From NCBI GenBank assembly GCA_964036275.1, contig OZ038438.1:4098978-4162977 (forward strand): a stretch of 64,000 nt of DNA, given 5' to 3'. Source of the DNA: Litoditis marina. Its lineage: Eukaryota; Nematoda; Chromadorea; Rhabditida; Rhabditidae. Position numbers and translations under genes: made by a program. The notes beneath the pieces were generated by a model. That model was not told where the DNA came from, searched no databases, and saw only the letters and a program-made list of their open reading frames with translations. Within the stretch, counting starts at the first letter, position 1. Each line of letters opens with the position of its first letter. This document shows, piece after piece, positions 34,601-48,300 of this stretch.

Positions 34601-37600
34601 CACATGTCAGTTTGACATTCTTGGTCGTGTTACTCGGTGACAAGACGTTTAGCGATACTTGCATTCATGATGTGAAATAGTGACGTAACCGACCAGGACA
34701 CGTTAAGGAATGCGCAAATTCGCGATTTTCTTCGCACAAAGTACGTCTCTGTCAGTCTACTAGTATGTTATTACTGTGGATCCATCCTGCTATATATGTT
34801 TAATGTCGTCAGAGAATAAAATATGGCATTTTATGTCTCTAAATTTCTGCTTCCTATTAATATATATATATATATAGTTAATTTGATGCGCGTATAATGA
34901 AAGCCTAGTAAGTGTGGTGGTTGGTTAACGTCCGTCCTTCATTTGAGAAACAAGTTGATTCGAGTGCCGCTCGAGGTGTAAACTTCATTGAACCTCTACC
35001 AACCTAAGCTGCTCTCTTTGGACGGGAATATCCTTCAGAGCTATGGAGGGCACGTGAATGTCTCCATAGGCAATATTCGAAAGATCCTGGTTTTCGAATC
35101 CGAGAAATGATGGTGCATTGTGACCCCTGAAGCAAAAGAGCATCAGTTTCTGGATACTTTCGCACTGTTTGTTCGCCGGTTCCGATCTAATTACAAAATA
35201 AATACAACAAAATACTCGAAGGACATATTTCAACCACGTCCGGATGGTGTTCGATTTCGTCATTAGAATCAGAGGAAACCCACGCATGTAAGATTTCACG
35301 CTCATAAACATTTATAGATCATTTGGATTTATGACGCAAAACATCATAGTCTCTTCCATGCGCTTGTGGATACCTACAGTAGGTCAGGCCGTTTTCTAAC
35401 AGGAAAATATTGGATTTGACTTTTCGGATTTGCTCATTCTTGTTACATTTGTAACAACAGATTGACTACTTGTAGTCCAGTCTAAGTTTCTGTTCAATTT
35501 CATCAAAACTTTTGAACAACCTAATGTATGTGTTATAGTTGAACGTGATATATTTGAGGTGTTGTTATTCATGAAAATCATCACAGTTTGGGTAGGACGT
35601 AGCTATTTAGTTAGTTTTCCCCTCATGAAAAGTGAGTTCGTTTGATGGGAGTATACTAAATGGTTATCGGCCGGCCCATGGCAGAATGAATGTGGCTTTC
35701 ATGTGTAATGCGGTTGACATCTCTCAAATGTGGCATGCCGGCCATTACAACAAAAGTTGAAAGAGGACATTCCGGGTGGAGAGCAGAAAGGAACCAGCAT
35801 ATACACTACAAGTTGACGAAATAGCCACGTCAAACGTAAAGGAAACAGCCAAAAACGTGAAATCAATCATTACACGTTCTTTAATACGTTTTGGGCAGTC
35901 CACGTGACTACTGCTTAGACAACTTTTCCTGTTCAGGTTTTGTATGTGTTTCATAGCACACAAAGAAGGGTAGTATTACAGTTGTGATCACCTAATTACT
36001 ACGTGGGCTTCACGTGACAGGTATCACATCTTTTTTCTTTCATCAAGTTTTTTTTAGTTTGACGCAAAGTACGGTCCCATCAGCAGGTATATTCGACGAA
36101 CCTGAACATACATCCCCTCCGCCAAAAAGCCTCTTCAAAGTGAGTTGTCCATAACTTTTTCGTCAGCGCTTCCCCTTTTAACAGCTTGCTTCCCTGATAA
36201 ATCAGTGGTTGTGACAAAAAAAGGAAAAAGAATGTGTTTGGCGGCGGCCATATTTCGTTGCAATAATTAGTCGATCAAACAATATGTTGATAGAAGCTAT
36301 GTATTCATTGTTAGTTTCAACAAAACACATACTTTAGAACATGGCTTGGAATGAAAGAAACCATTTTGATTGTCATCTTCATCGAATGGAAAATCTATTC
36401 TCACATGCCGTATCAGCGATCGAAAACCGTGAACAGCACATGGTTTTTGGGTTTTTCCTTATGAGGTGAACAGGGTGAAAGATGTGTATTCATTGGTAAT
36501 TACAACTAAACACATTCTGTAGAACATTGTTTACCTTAGCTCGATCGTTGACGCTGTCATCGTGTTTCAGTAAAGACCCGAATATAGCAGTACAATCTCT
36601 TTGATAATTTAGAGGATGCACCTGAAGTGCAATAGGGAAAGTCAATACATTATTCGAATTCTGTGACAATTTTGCCTAGAAGAGTCGTGTTTTAGTACTT
36701 CCATGCAAGGTAACTTGAAACTTCCCTCTAAATAGATTATATTATTGGGCAATTAATTTGTGACGTATAGAATTACTCTGAAACACATCGAGACATACTG
36801 ATGCCTCACATACACGTACCTAGAGTTCTAAAGTTGATTTGCATTCAGCCATTACCCAAAACTCTCATGGTCAATGAACCCCAATTTTTTATTGCGTTCA
36901 AACTGAAGGTAAAACTGCCAACAGAAAAAGATAATTATATACGTTAAAGTGCTTACCTGATGCGTATGCCAAATCAAATCGAAATCATAACAGGGAGTAA
37001 GAAACTGATCGGAGTACGTTTGTTTTAATAATAAAAATTGAATATATCTCCGAACAGCGTCGGACAGAAACTTGCTCGACGTGTAGTGCGGCAACGAAAC
37101 CTAGAAACGTCTTATTATTAGCACTGAGTGTTTATTTTTTTTATAGTGACACTTAAAGATTCCATGTTTCTTAAACAACATAAATTTAAGACTTTTAAGT
37201 CAGGTTTCTGTTGTCCTGATCAAAATGAAGCAGTTATTGTTGGTTTTCTGCGGAAAATGTTGGCCTGGTTCTTACGCGACCGTCTTCAATAGTGGAGAAA
37301 ACGCTGCGTATCACGTTTGCGTAAGACGCCGAGATAATCGATACACATGTTACGTTCACGTGAAATTCAGTGATAGTCATTGTACCTGATAGTTGAAATT
37401 CCGTTGTCTCTGGACAGCAGAGGCTATATCGTATCCACATTTGGACTGATACGTGGGCGAGGGAGCGGGAGAGGCGAGGAAGTCATACGGTTCCGGCGAA
37501 CAGAACGAATCCCAGGCTCGCACCGAGGACTCGTACCTGAAACACTCGAATGGAAAGGGATGATCAAATGAGCAATGCTTATTAGTACTATTATTATTAT

Positions 37601-38764
37601 TATTATTATTAATTATTGAATATGCTCAGTTCTCAGTTCTCGGATACTATCCAGGAATGACCGAAACTACAACGTTTCGTTCCGCTATAGTGTCGTGATC
37701 GTCAAAATTGTAACCTTGTAATGCTTTTTAAAACAGAGAAAAGCTCACCTTTTTTGAATTTCATCGGAGGAGAGAAGTTTGTGATCAATAACTTTGCCGC
37801 ACACCTTTTCGCAGTCCTGAAATGTTGTTTGGTCTGAAGGTACTAAAATACTCCCTGCACACTACTTACGTAATCATTTTGCAGGAGATCGTAGATTTTT
37901 GGAATAGAGATGAAGTTTTGGTTATCATCAAATTTCTGCCAGGGATAGTGCACTAGTCAATACGGTGTGACCTACGAGCCAAGTTGTGCATTTTGTGAGC
38001 CTTGAGAAACATAGGAGTGTTCTTTTAAATGCGAAATGTTTTTAGGCATGTAAAAAGGCAACAACAGGGACACGTGTTTCTCACTATTTATTATGTCGCA
38101 TTGTGTTTCATTTCAATTCGTTTCCTTCGTTTTTGAGGGAAATAATTGAAACGGGGTGTCTCTCGCCCTCACTTCTTCTATTCGTTTTCCTTCATTCGCG
38201 CCTCACGAGAGGAGCCTAATTACGAGGCTGACAAAGCATTCAGCGAATGAAACGCTATTAGAGACCTATCCACCTCAATTTCTCACTTCCGAGACAAGCA
38301 GGTTGACAGCATGACCTGCCTTAGAAACTATGCCTTAGAAAACAACAAATGAGGACCACGTCGAAATGGATTTTCGTTTTAGTCAGTTTTCTGAGAAAAC
38401 ATTTCTTGTATGTCTTGCGATGTGCTCAATGCGTTTTACGAAAACTTGTCTTCAAAACATAAAAGTTTATAAACTACACAAAACATTGAAGTTTATGAAC
38501 TATGTATCCGATTTTCATGTAGACAATGATTGGCCCCTCGAGCAATTGTCGTTTTGTTGCTAAATGTGGCTTAAGAAGGTGAATGTCCAATATATTTCAG
38601 TCAGCTGCTGCAGTCGTTTCAGCCCACAATGCAAGTAGCCATTGTTTTGACGCGGGGGGGGGGGGGGGTGAAAGCAGTTTTACTAGACGTAAACGGAATA
38701 GGCACGTGAAACGTGAAATAACGTGTGTTCCTCCAATTGTCTCTTCCGTACTCTCTCTCTCTCT

Positions 38765-38823
<59 letters not shown>

Positions 38824-39183
38824 ACAATATCAAGATGTAGATACGGGATAATAATTATCTTCCTCTAATTGTGAATAATCAGACATTTTCTAGAGTTGAG
38901 ATATCATATATTCCAAGAACACGCTGAAACTGTTATTCATATTCGAAGCGAGTGTGTGCCCTCCCTTTCTGGCGCTTTCCGGGCGCTACTCTCTAATTTC
39001 CAAATAACCGCGCCTTGTTAGATAATTGCTCTTTTTGTCAGAGCATTCCTTTGGGCCCCTGTTTGCCATTCGTTAATCAGTCTCACGTGCCTTTCAAAAA
39101 GCAGACGGTTACGTATCCAATCTGGTGCTTATGTTAACTATACGATTTCAGCACTAGTTCATCTCGGTAGCAAGATATACCAC

Positions 39184-39260
<77 letters not shown>

Positions 39261-42200
39261 CCTTTCTCCCCTTCCCCTCTCTCGTCCTCTACACTGCTTC
39301 TCGTTCATTCGAGAATGCCGCGTAATAAGATTGACGCCCAGAGCGCACACATTTACTCCAGAGGCGTAATTCTCGCGGTGCCCCATTCCTGTACTAAAAA
39401 CGGCCAGAATAAAGGGCTATTCACCTTGGCTGCACGGAATATAAAAACAGATGTGAAAAGGCAGGAAGCTCGGGAAAAAACAATTAGTGAGAGGTATATG
39501 AAACACATTGCATTTGGATGGGTCACGAATTCCATAAACATGAAAGGCAAATGAACATTTCCGGAAAAAGTCGATATTCCCATGAACAATGAATCCGCGT
39601 GAACTCTAATGAATGCGTAAACTTTCAACTAGCACAACCCACCTCTTGGTAATGAATGGGACTGAGCATGTGAGTGTGCCAGACCCAGTGTACATCTAAC
39701 GGAGGGATCACATTCATGTCCGGGTGCTTCGACTGCAAAATACACGGTTTTGGAAATGTTCCGAGAAATCGGGCTCATCTCATAGTATATTGTAAATACA
39801 TCAACGATCGTGAGTTTTCTCATTACACGTACTTGTGTTCAACAGTAGTCTTCGACAATTACTGTTTGTGAGGTGCTTCAAAAAACTGAAGATACGCCAC
39901 AGTATAGTGTGATTTCCGAGAAGTTGTTCTAAGAATATAAATAACAAAACCACAAAAAGCTGATTATTCTCGTTTCAATTTGTAGTTTGATCACACTGTT
40001 AGTTGAGAAACGAAACCTGTGGTGAGTGTGTACATCAAACTACAGCCCATATTTATATACTACCTGTCACGGTAGAAATTTCTCGAAAACCTCATGAGAC
40101 ACCTCGTAAGAAATATCTTACGAATTTCTCATGAGATTCTATTGATTGCTATGCTACAATACTGGAAGTTCACGAGAGACTCATGAGGTTCTCATGAGAT
40201 AATCATTTGAACTTCTCATGAGGTTGGACGATTGTGACGCCCCCTGTAGTTGGAATGACGAACCTGCATGGGTAGCCAATAGGTTTCGTACCGTCGGATG
40301 GCCTGATTCACCACGTCTGGTTCGTATAACAGCGGCGCTTTCCTGTCTATCATTCGCAGAAAATTCGCTTCTCGCTGAAAAGTATTTTCTTCGGAAAGAC
40401 AGATACCGTCTCTTTCTTCTGATCTGACGTGTTTGCATAGTTCGCACGTTTCCCAACGGGACTTGGGCAGCTTGCCAACGAAATTTCAAGACAGTTTTCG
40501 AACATGTTGAAATACTTCAAAACAATAGAAATTTATGTAAAGAGTTCTTCTCCATCGTTATAATTTGTATACAAAAAACTTTCTGTAAAATATATGTTTC
40601 CTCTAAATAACAGTCTTCCAAAATTTTGCTAACGAGTCTAACGAGTCCAGTTGCGGAATATGTGCACTATAGTTTGATCTCGTATTGATTGAACTACAAC
40701 CACTGTTTCAAACATATGTTTGCCGATAAAAATACACCTCTGTTCTTGATCATTGACCTATCTCTCAAATTAGATGAGATCAGCTGCAGCGTTTTTGAAA
40801 TGCGAAATTCCGGCTAACAAGGCTGATTTGATGCGCCAGCCACGAGGAAATTGGCTTCGTTTCATGCTTTTTATGGGAGAAATATTGGAGCGCACTTGTG
40901 CATGAGTACTCATGCATTATGTAGGCAGCCGACGCACTGAGCAGGGCCGAATACAAAACAAAAACGGGCCCAATTCAGGATGGCTGCTGAAGCGAGAATT
41001 CTCGTGTTTTGTTCACTTTCTATGCCTACTCCATTCAGATCCTGTCATACTACTCGGAACACAGAGCCAGCTAGACTGTGAGTCAATTGCACAGTCACGT
41101 GAAACATGATGAACACAGCAGAACTCAGAAACGTGCAATGACAAAGTACACGACTCCTCATTGAAATGCTTACTTTACATGACTATTCAATTGACTTCTA
41201 GCATAGTTCCATGCGAAGCAGATTGAGAAATAGATTCACTCCACAGGCTCAAGAGAAATCGGGGAATGGTTTGTAGTTTCATAGTAGTGTCTGAGGTGAT
41301 AGAAGGGTTGTGCGGTATATATAAGGCTCGAATTACAACTCAGAAGTGGTCACTCTAAACAGTATCTAATCAAAAACCAAAATATATTCGAGTCTGTTAA
41401 TTGTTACGATATATTTCAAACAATTGATAGCTTTATGTACTTCCTAATTCAATAAATTAGCTAATAGACGTTGTAGTTGAACGTTCAGGCGCTTTTTTTC
41501 ACACCTCGGGTGATTGATTAGTTAAATTCGAGTTTTTCAAAGATTGAGAAATGGAAAAGATTTGTCTGTAAAATCTACCCATTTATGAAGCAGAGTTCTG
41601 CGACACCTTGGAAACTGGTTGTCTTCCCGACCGAACACTTTGAGCCGGCCAGCAATGTGCTCGGTCATCAATCACTCTCTATTACTTTCCCTCGTTTCAC
41701 TGGGCATCGGTCTATTTGCGGAAAAGCGAGCAAAATACGCGCTATATATTCACATCCGCATCGAATCTGCTTACATTCAGTTGTTCCCCTCATTATATAC
41801 TTCTCTAGGTTTGGTGACAAATCTCATTACGTTATAGCAACTTTGTGTTGTGTTCGTTGGCGAGGTTTATTTTGATATATGCGTCTACTAACCACAATAT
41901 TATATGCGGGGAATGATCAAAAGGTTTCTGGAAGACTTTAAGAGTGAAATCAAGTTGAACAACAGCTTTGTAGAGTTGATTTTAGTAAACAAGACAACAA
42001 CCGAAACCCGAATTAAGACAAAAATATGTAACATGGTATGTATGCGTGCTCCTGATGAATAGGTTCCAGATGCCCAATGTACCACAATTTCCTGAGAGCA
42101 TGCAGAGACACAGACTGGAGATCGGTCATGGATCATCACTGTGTAACATTGTGATGTGACGAATAAAACAAATACAACTTGATGTATAAGTGAACTTGAT

Positions 42201-42366
42201 GTATGTGTTGATGTAAAACTTATACCTGAGCGGCAACCACGAGATCGACGCTGATTCCTGCGGTCATCTGCTGGGGGGTGGACCGGAGGGCGGCTGCCGC
42301 GTAGTCCGGCGGAGCAGCCGAAGTCGCAGCGGCAGCAGAACCTACCGCCGCCGTAGCCGTAGCCAT
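28674..42366 (-). CDS. Glycine-rich domain-containing protein (GRDP / DUF1399 family), about 23 exons
   Basis: About 825 codons. Exons in coding order: 42366-42226, 40374-40264, 39732-39643, 37935-37870, 37816-37749, 37536-37386, 37100-36957, 36621-36535, 36184-36102, 35126-35004, 34591-34528, 34362-~34267, 34037-33942, 33545-33456, 32987-32881, 32553-32401, 32130-31962, 31520-31410, 30468-30333, 30054-29939, 29570-29447, 29093-29013, 28741-28674. Phases agree throughout; only the 34362 exon donor is doubtful. An Ala-rich start (MATATAAVGSAAAA) precedes the two signature motifs DVHWVWHTHML and YDFDLIWHTHQ, then FWRRGCMFRG. Beta-rich segments and a Cys-Gly repeat tail (CGACGGCGGCGGC) follow. 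Plant GRDPs act in ABA and stress signalling; animal members are poorly characterised, so the function here is open. The spacing and length match the family. Confidence 0.88.
29881..29894. repeat. Solitary right arm of TTGTAGTTTGATC family
   Basis: GAGATCAAACTACAA without a convincing left arm, in a GRDP intron. Other solo arms occur near 17050, 19562, 44585, 52800, 60567, 62855 and 63668. Confidence 0.55.
30083..30153. mobile_element. Palindromic MITE, TTGTAGTTTGATC family (GRDP intron)
   Basis: GTTGTAGTTTGATGC left arm, GTGTCAAACTACAA right arm, 71 bp, with the interior motif TTACGACTAAAATG. It sits about 30 nt upstream (in gene orientation) of a GRDP exon acceptor. Confidence 0.75.
30825..31036. 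mobile_element. 212-bp MITE with perfect 26-bp terminal inverted repeats
   Basis: The ends starting CCATTCCTACTGAGACTCCT and finishing AGGAGTCTCAGTAGGAATGG are perfect reverse complements over 26 bp. A degenerate relative may lie at 33105-33275. It is in a GRDP intron, immediately left of another MITE at 31055. Confidence 0.85.
31055..31126. mobile_element. Palindromic MITE, TTGTAGTTTGATC family (GRDP intron)
   Basis: GTTGTAGTTTGATC left arm, GGTCAAACTACAAAC right arm, about 71 bp, interior TACGTCTAAAATGC. Confidence 0.75.
31193..31356 (-). mobile_element. tRNA-derived SINE, family A, reversed copy (GRDP intron)
   Basis: Reverse complement of the family A SINE. The head GTCGTCGACAACGGAAAGGC with GGGAGGGTACTGTAT is at the right end. 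The tRNA part, with A-box-like TAACGCAGTGGTTACC and B-box-like GGTTTGATTCC, is at the left. Confidence 0.75.
31808..31882. repeat. CT-rich low-complexity tract
   Basis: Interrupted TCTCTCTTTC/CTGTCT run in a GRDP intron. Confidence 0.85.
33855..33930. repeat. TTTCACGTGAG-type repeats
   Basis: Five clustered variants of TTCACGTGAG/CCATGTGAGC within 75 bp next to a GRDP exon. They resemble the CTCATGAG foldback family but are not delimitable. Confidence 0.45.
34405..34515. repeat. GA microsatellite
   Basis: GAGAGA/GAAAGA tract in a GRDP intron. Ser/Leu-rich frames across it are artefacts. Confidence 0.9.
38740..38822. repeat. CT microsatellite
   Basis: Nearly uninterrupted (CT)n of about 80 bp in a GRDP intron. 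It is preceded by a 14-bp G homopolymer at about 38655. Confidence 0.95.
39186..39265. repeat. CT microsatellite
   Basis: (CT)n of about 75 bp, 360 bp from the previous one and in the same GRDP intron. Confidence 0.95.
39979..40045. mobile_element. Palindromic MITE, TTGTAGTTTGATC family (GRDP intron)
   Basis: TTTGTAGTTTGATC left arm and ACATCAAACTACA right arm, about 66 bp. A shortened relative follows at about 40668-40700. Confidence 0.7.
40075..40228. mobile_element. CTCATGAG foldback element, copy 1
   Basis: Repeated CTCATGAG/CTCGTGAG motifs and inverted ends (AACCTCATGAGA/TCTCATGAGGTT). The interior ATTGATTGCTATGCTAC is shared, reversed, with 56555-56660. Confidence 0.65.
41080..41198. 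mobile_element. About 120-bp MITE (AGTCAATTG family), copy 2
   Basis: GAGTCAATTGCACAGTCACG to CATGACTATTCAATTGACTT, collinear with the copy at 20370-20490 and about 85% alike by eye. Confidence 0.78.
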
Positions 42367-42499
42367 CGCCAGACAACACTTACAACTAACTGAAACTGGC
42401 CGAGTACATAAAAGTATAGCAAAACATGTGAAATGTTGTTAGAGATCAAGGTATACGCAATTCTGTTCGCAATACAGGCTTCGTAGCCATCTATCCAAC

Positions 42500-42635
42500 C
42501 TCAAGAGAGGTTCATATGATTTCCGCATGAGAATCACATGAACACCTCATGAGCTATTCGTGAACTCCCAGTGTTGTAACATTCCAATTACTATAATCCA
42601 TGAGAAGTTCGTGAGATATTGCTCATGAGGTATAC
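42500..42635. mobile_element. CTCATGAG foldback element, copy 2
   Basis: Shares AGAATCACATGAACACCTCA and GAGCTATTCGTGAACT with the copy at 56555-56640, and carries CTCATGAGGT at the right end. Confidence 0.6.
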
Positions 42636-43949
42636 CAGAAAAGGATGGGAAAACATGGACAATGATCTTAGATATCGAGTTATACATAACTCGGTTCGCA
42701 AATCAAAGAAACTACACATCGAAGCAGATTAGCAGGACTATCCCGGCGTCAACATTCCATTCTGCGTCTCTCGTTTTCCACACTATTTCGCACAGTGCTT
42801 GAGAGACGCAGGTCGAAAACTGCCCACAGGACTAGTGCTTTCTAGGCAATAGGAAGAGCAGTACCATTGAACGCATTACGTTCTCGGAATAGAAATTATT
42901 CCGGAGGAGCATACAATATTAAGTTTGGAATGTACTCTGTGTTTTGGGGCTTTTTGCAATTGGTGCAAATATGTACTATAATAGGACATGTTGATCGGGA
43001 AAGATGAGAAATTGCAAATACAGCAAATACATAGGATGAGACGAAAAAATGATGAACAGTTAATAACAAAAACAAGAAATGCGAAAACTAGTTGTGTTTC
43101 GTGGCACGATGAGCCCTGGGTGGAAACACCCCATTACACTGTTATAAGCCAACAAATCGACTGATTCAAAACGAGATTTCAACATATTTTTGGAGTAAAC
43201 TCTGTAACCCCAGTGGAACGATAGTCAAGGGAGTTTCAAAAGTATAGTATAGTACTAAAACTATGTATTTTGGATGGTCAGGTGGTCAGCCTGTTTGAGA
43301 ATTATTGGCGAACTCGCTTTTTGAGAGTTGTTGTCCCTGTACGGTAGTTATCACAATTCTGCTAGACTGTACACCATTCTCTCATAATTGAGAAAAAACA
43401 CTGAATCAACCAGCATAAAGCTATTGATCACATCGAAACTAATTTTCTCTTAGGACACGAGTTTCATTTTTTTGTCAAACCAGAAAGAAATTGTTATTTT
43501 CAGTCTATTGAGAAGAGAATCGTTGTGATTTCTAAATATGGGAGTGTCAATAAGAAATAAAAAACGTTAATAATTTGTAAAAGTGACTTTTTTCTTTTTT
43601 GAGCAAAGTGTCAATCTGACCACACAAACTTTCGTTCTGACCTTCCAACTTTGTTCGCGAACAGAATCAAAGCAAACCTATGAAAATCATTCAAACTTCT
43701 CGGTATTGTATGTCGTTCTATAGCTGACGTTATTCCATGGTGTTCGGTGTACCGTACTTCGATACAGTACTCTACGCGGCGCGTGTTGCGCGCGGCCACA
43801 CAATCTCAGAATGAAGTTTGGGGTGAGAAAAGTCAAATTAATAAGGGAATGTGAAAAGTAGTGTGTGAGAGAGTGCTAGCCTCATGGACATCGATTGGCC
43901 ACGCCCCCTTTGTGGGTGGGAATATATCAACTGTTCGTAGACCTATGTC

Positions 43950-44125
43950 AACGTGAATATGCGAGGAATGTGTGTGAGATCTCCGATTCCTCAACGTCAT
44001 CCGGCTCACCGAAATGCGGTACATTTCACAGTCAGAACAATACATAGCATATGCGCCCCACGCGGGACTCGAACCACCCCCGAAAGCTTGACGGACGGCG
44101 GCGTTGACCACTCTGCTAATCGAGT
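43950..44125 (-). mobile_element. tRNA-derived SINE, family B
   Basis: On the minus strand an A box (ATTAGCAGAGTGGTCAACG, 44103-44120) and a B box (GGTTCGAGTCCC, 44064-44075) lie about 35 bp apart. There is no obvious acceptor-stem pairing, so it is more likely a SINE or tRNA pseudogene than a working tRNA. Confidence 0.6.
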
Positions 44126-45369
44126 TAACTTAACAGCGAAACTCGTTGGCCGGTGATTCGAAAGTATTTGTTCTCATGCAACCATGATTAATATCTAGAG
44201 TGGGATGGCGAGCGTGATATTTGCAGGGTAACTTAAAATTACGATATATACATCGGAGTTCAAGCAAATTCCAAATAACTACCCAATGACATTTCTCGTG
44301 TGATACAGGATGTTAGTTAATTGACTAATAGGCGCGTGATGCATTTGCGAGTCCCTCGGGAATAGGTAACATTTGAATTTTATCCGTCGTGTATTATTGG
44401 AATAGTCGGTGTGATGGGAAGATCAGAACAGAATCTCAGACTCATACTCCCAAAAGGTCGGTGCAACTGAAAGTGCAGAAGAGCACTTTGAATCCAGGGG
44501 CTCTGGTTTTATACACGCTGTTGTAGAATTTGCACTAAGAAAGAAATACAAGAACTTCACGTTTGCTTTGATTCCTCTGTGTTTGTAGTTTGATCCTGAA
44601 CACATCACTATGAAGAGAAGTGAAGATAATGTTTGTTCTGAGGCCTCTTTGACGCTGTTGTGAAGCTTTTAGGTTTGGATGTTGGTCCTCACTCCCTATT
44701 GTGTTCTGAGCAAAGAGTTCCTGTATTTATACTTCTTCCTAACTAAAATTGATACGCAGACAGGATTGTAAGAATGTGATATACAACTGAGGGTTTGTTT
44801 CGCAACCTGCCATATATTTCAGGTTTCTTTGTTTCGCTAACGACCGCGCTCCTGGCTACCATGCCAATATCCATGGAGAATCCCCCGGTTATGCATACAC
44901 ACCGCACCTAGCCACTTTCGCTATTGAGTGTTTGTATTTTTGCAGTATCCTCGATTCTGGTCATCTGAGCCTTCTCACAACTTCGCAAAAGTTTCGTTCG
45001 CTCCAAGCGCTTGTAATCACATAAAACATTCGGAGTGACCCCCAGATTTGAACATTCTGGAATCGTGCAAACTTCAGCATTTTGTACTCAAACCTCGTCG
45101 CTAAAACATCGAGGAGTTCTTTTGATTCCAATTGATCGAGCGCGTAGTAATAATCATAATATTTCCACGTCTCTCTTTTTCGCTTTTCTTTTCGTATTTT
45201 TCTCAACGATGAGCACAGTGCGTTCCCTGCTCATTGACCTTACGTATTTCTGTTTGTTTTTCTTCCAAATTTTGCGCGCCTAGTGTAAAAACTTTCGAAA
45301 CTTTGCTCAGATTGCTCGTAACATATCCGATTTCCACTTCACACTCTGCAATTTGCATTCATTGCAGTA

Positions 45370-48300
45370 ATGGGATCTTCTCCTAGCAAATCTCAGGCCA
45401 GCGATGCTGTGGTCGACAACAATGAAAAGGTTTGCACTTCCACAGACTAGAAAACATCTGCTTCGGCTCGAAAACAGGTTACGGTTCCCACATTTCCAAA
45501 TTGATATAATGTCAACGGAATTTTTCACGAGTGGTTTACAAAAAGAAAAGGTTTTTGCATGGAATATTCTTCACTAGTTGCTGTTACAAGTGGGAATAAA
45601 CGCAAATACAAATTCATTCCTCTTGGAAAAACGCCGATATGCAGATTAGCCAGTGAATTGGAAGAAAATACTGAAATAGGCCGATTGGGGTGAAACGACA
45701 TCCATAATTTCATGAGGTTCGGATTTACAACGGTGAACAACTACCCAGATACGGTAGAATCTGGTTCACAACTTTTGAACAGGGGTTCGTTTCATTCCAA
45801 CTGAGACCCATTGACATCGTGCCAAGACTTTTGAATGCCTGTTTCTTGGAGAAAAATTGACATTTTTTGTTCACCGTGTTCTTATGAAACAGAACAACCG
45901 CTAACAGAGATTTGCAGTTTTTTTGAAAAACTAGTGGTGAAAAATTATATGCATTGGCACGCTGCCAAGTCTCAGCGGGAATAACCGGAACTATATATAA
46001 TATAGGTAGTTGCAATGTGTTTGTACAATATTCCAGACTGAGAAATGGGCGGACAATGTATCTTCCCATGTTAACCAGGAGGAGTCTAACAACAACAATC
46101 CAATTCCGCCAAAAGGTGAGTTAATTACCTTTTCATATATTCAAAGCTATTTGTATATACAGAAGAATTTAATTTATCATGGGTTTGTTGAAGAAAAACA
46201 CTCATCTAACTTGGCTTGTAGGTTGAGAATAATCAAATTTACGCAGGCAAGCGGAAGCCAAAAGTGAGTCCAATGATAGTGCCCAACGACGACGAATTGC
46301 CCCCAGATGTGGGGAAAAGTGCTCCAGAAGATAGAAGAAGAAAAGAGACGAAATACGACAAAATCAAACTGACGAATGGTGTTGTACAGGTGGGCAGAAA
46401 CTAGTAGGCCAGGTAGAATAAAATAAGGTTAATTATTTGTAGTTCCTGCCTCATGTGGGTCTCGAACCAATTCCAACAGTGCGCCGTCGTTAACCTTCAC
46501 ATCATTAGAAGGCTCAAAATATTTTTTTAACGTTTTTGCGCTTCTGTTTCACACAAAACTACTAGTTGAAATCAACGGTTCTGGTATCGTGTGAATGAAA
46601 TTGAGGTATTCAGGACTACATCAACTTGGAGAAGGCGATCAACCGCCTGGAACGCAAAAATGTAATCAAAAAGTACGAGTCGCAGACTATTTACGCGGAC
46701 AACCTGAAGAATACTGTGGAGCAGCTGGAGGCGGTCCTCAAGGAACTCCGGAAACAGACGTCAGTCAGTTCACCCACGCTAATACCCTCGAACATGAGAT
46801 ACACTCACGAGCCATGCCTTCTCATTTTATCTACGGTCTAGCTGTAGTAAGCTGCACCGTGCAACGCAAAGGCAACATTTCATGTGTGAAAAGAGGTCTT
46901 TGTCAGCTAAACATAGTTACCACTCTGCCGGGGGAGAAATCAAATGAGCATCTTTTAAAGAGCTTCTCATTCAATTCTATAATTTATATCAGCAGGAAAG
47001 GTGATCGGAAGATTTTTTCGATTTTTTATAAAAAGCAAGAAACTCGAACTCGAAAAACTCGGTTTTCCTAAACTCGAAAAACTCGAAGTTTGTGAAACTC
47101 GAAAAGTTCGAGTTTCGAGTTTGGCATCGTTCCAAGTCAGAAATGAGAGACGAATGAGCGTTTTACAGATTTTTCTCTGCTATGTCAAACATAAAATGCC
47201 TATTTTCTCACGAATCTCCCGTAATAATGTGAAAAATCAGAATTTGTAAAAAATTTCTCATTTTGTGTCGAAACTCGAAAATCGGAAATTTTCAACTCGA
47301 TTAACAACCCTAGAAGATATATTTCCAAACATGTAACCGTATTACAAAACATTCTCACAGACCCTATCACCTTCGTTCACTATCTTCAAAACAGTTATGC
47401 CGAACATGACGAGATTTGGAATTTCAAGTGAAACTATCAACGTTATATAATCAAAATTCGCAATAATCAATTGAATTCCAGAGAAAGGGAGAAGTCAGAT
47501 CTGAAGAACATCGAACAACCGTCAGTCAAGGACTTTCTAAGACAACAGGTACACATCCATAGGCTAAAAAGGAGTATTTCACACAGTTCTTTCGAAGGCT
47601 GAACAGGCGTATTTCACACAGTTCTTTCGAAAATTACGGCCATAAGTGACAACTATGAATGTCAATTTATGTACAAAATACGTTTATCCCGAACCAGTAT
47701 TTGGTTTAGCAAAGAGACTATCAACAAAACTCAGAATGTTTTTTTCTGACTAGTTCTAAAAGTTGGACACGCTCAAAACCGTTCAACATTTTCATATAAC
47801 ACTGTGAGAGTTCACGTGCCTGAGACTATAAGCATCGTGCAACTTGTTTTCGTTCAGGGAACATGGGACGAACGATTCGCAAAAGAGAAGGCAGAATACG
47901 TGGATGCAACCAGCAAACAGGAAACCGTGGAAAAGGTTATTCATGAAGTTGCTTCGATGAATTTCAAGAAGTTATGGGTATGAGCAAATCAGAGTTGTAG
48001 TTTGATCAGGATTCTTGCCACACATTTATGTATAAGACTGGAAAATTTGGGAGTGAACTACAATTACATCACAATCGATCGACTGAGATATATCTATAGC
48101 TAGCCTTTCTCTGCACGACTCCTGAAATAGTTGTTATGTTACGTTTAATGGGTAGAGATGCACCATTCACTTCTCGATTTTCTGGTGAGAGCCTCTCGTA
48201 TTCACGGCTATGATGTTCTGAGTTTCCTATCTGTTCGTCCAAATCCCAGTTAACAGGAGCTGAAAATGGCGAGAATCAATCATGAAAACGCGGTGAAAAT

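Larger units (their letters stand above)
42367..45369. other. 3-kb divergent spacer between GRDP and the coiled-coil gene
   Basis: It must contain both promoters. No exon is supported. It contains a CTCATGAG foldback copy (42500-42635), a hairpin around CTGCGTCTCTC/GAGAGACGCAG (42764-42812) and a tRNA-like SINE (43950-44125). A CAGTTTCAG acceptor-like site lies about 23 nt upstream of the GRDP start codon. Confidence 0.5.

Noticed and set aside
41900..42379. 159-codon minus-strand frame
   Set aside because: It is the wrong frame through the GRDP first exon plus intron sequence; the frame beginning at 42366 matches the next exon's phase and family.
46595..47071. 158-codon plus-strand frame
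   Set aside because: It is an alternative frame of a coiled-coil gene exon running on into the intron and a CTCGAAA element; the exon's true frame has matching phase on both sides.
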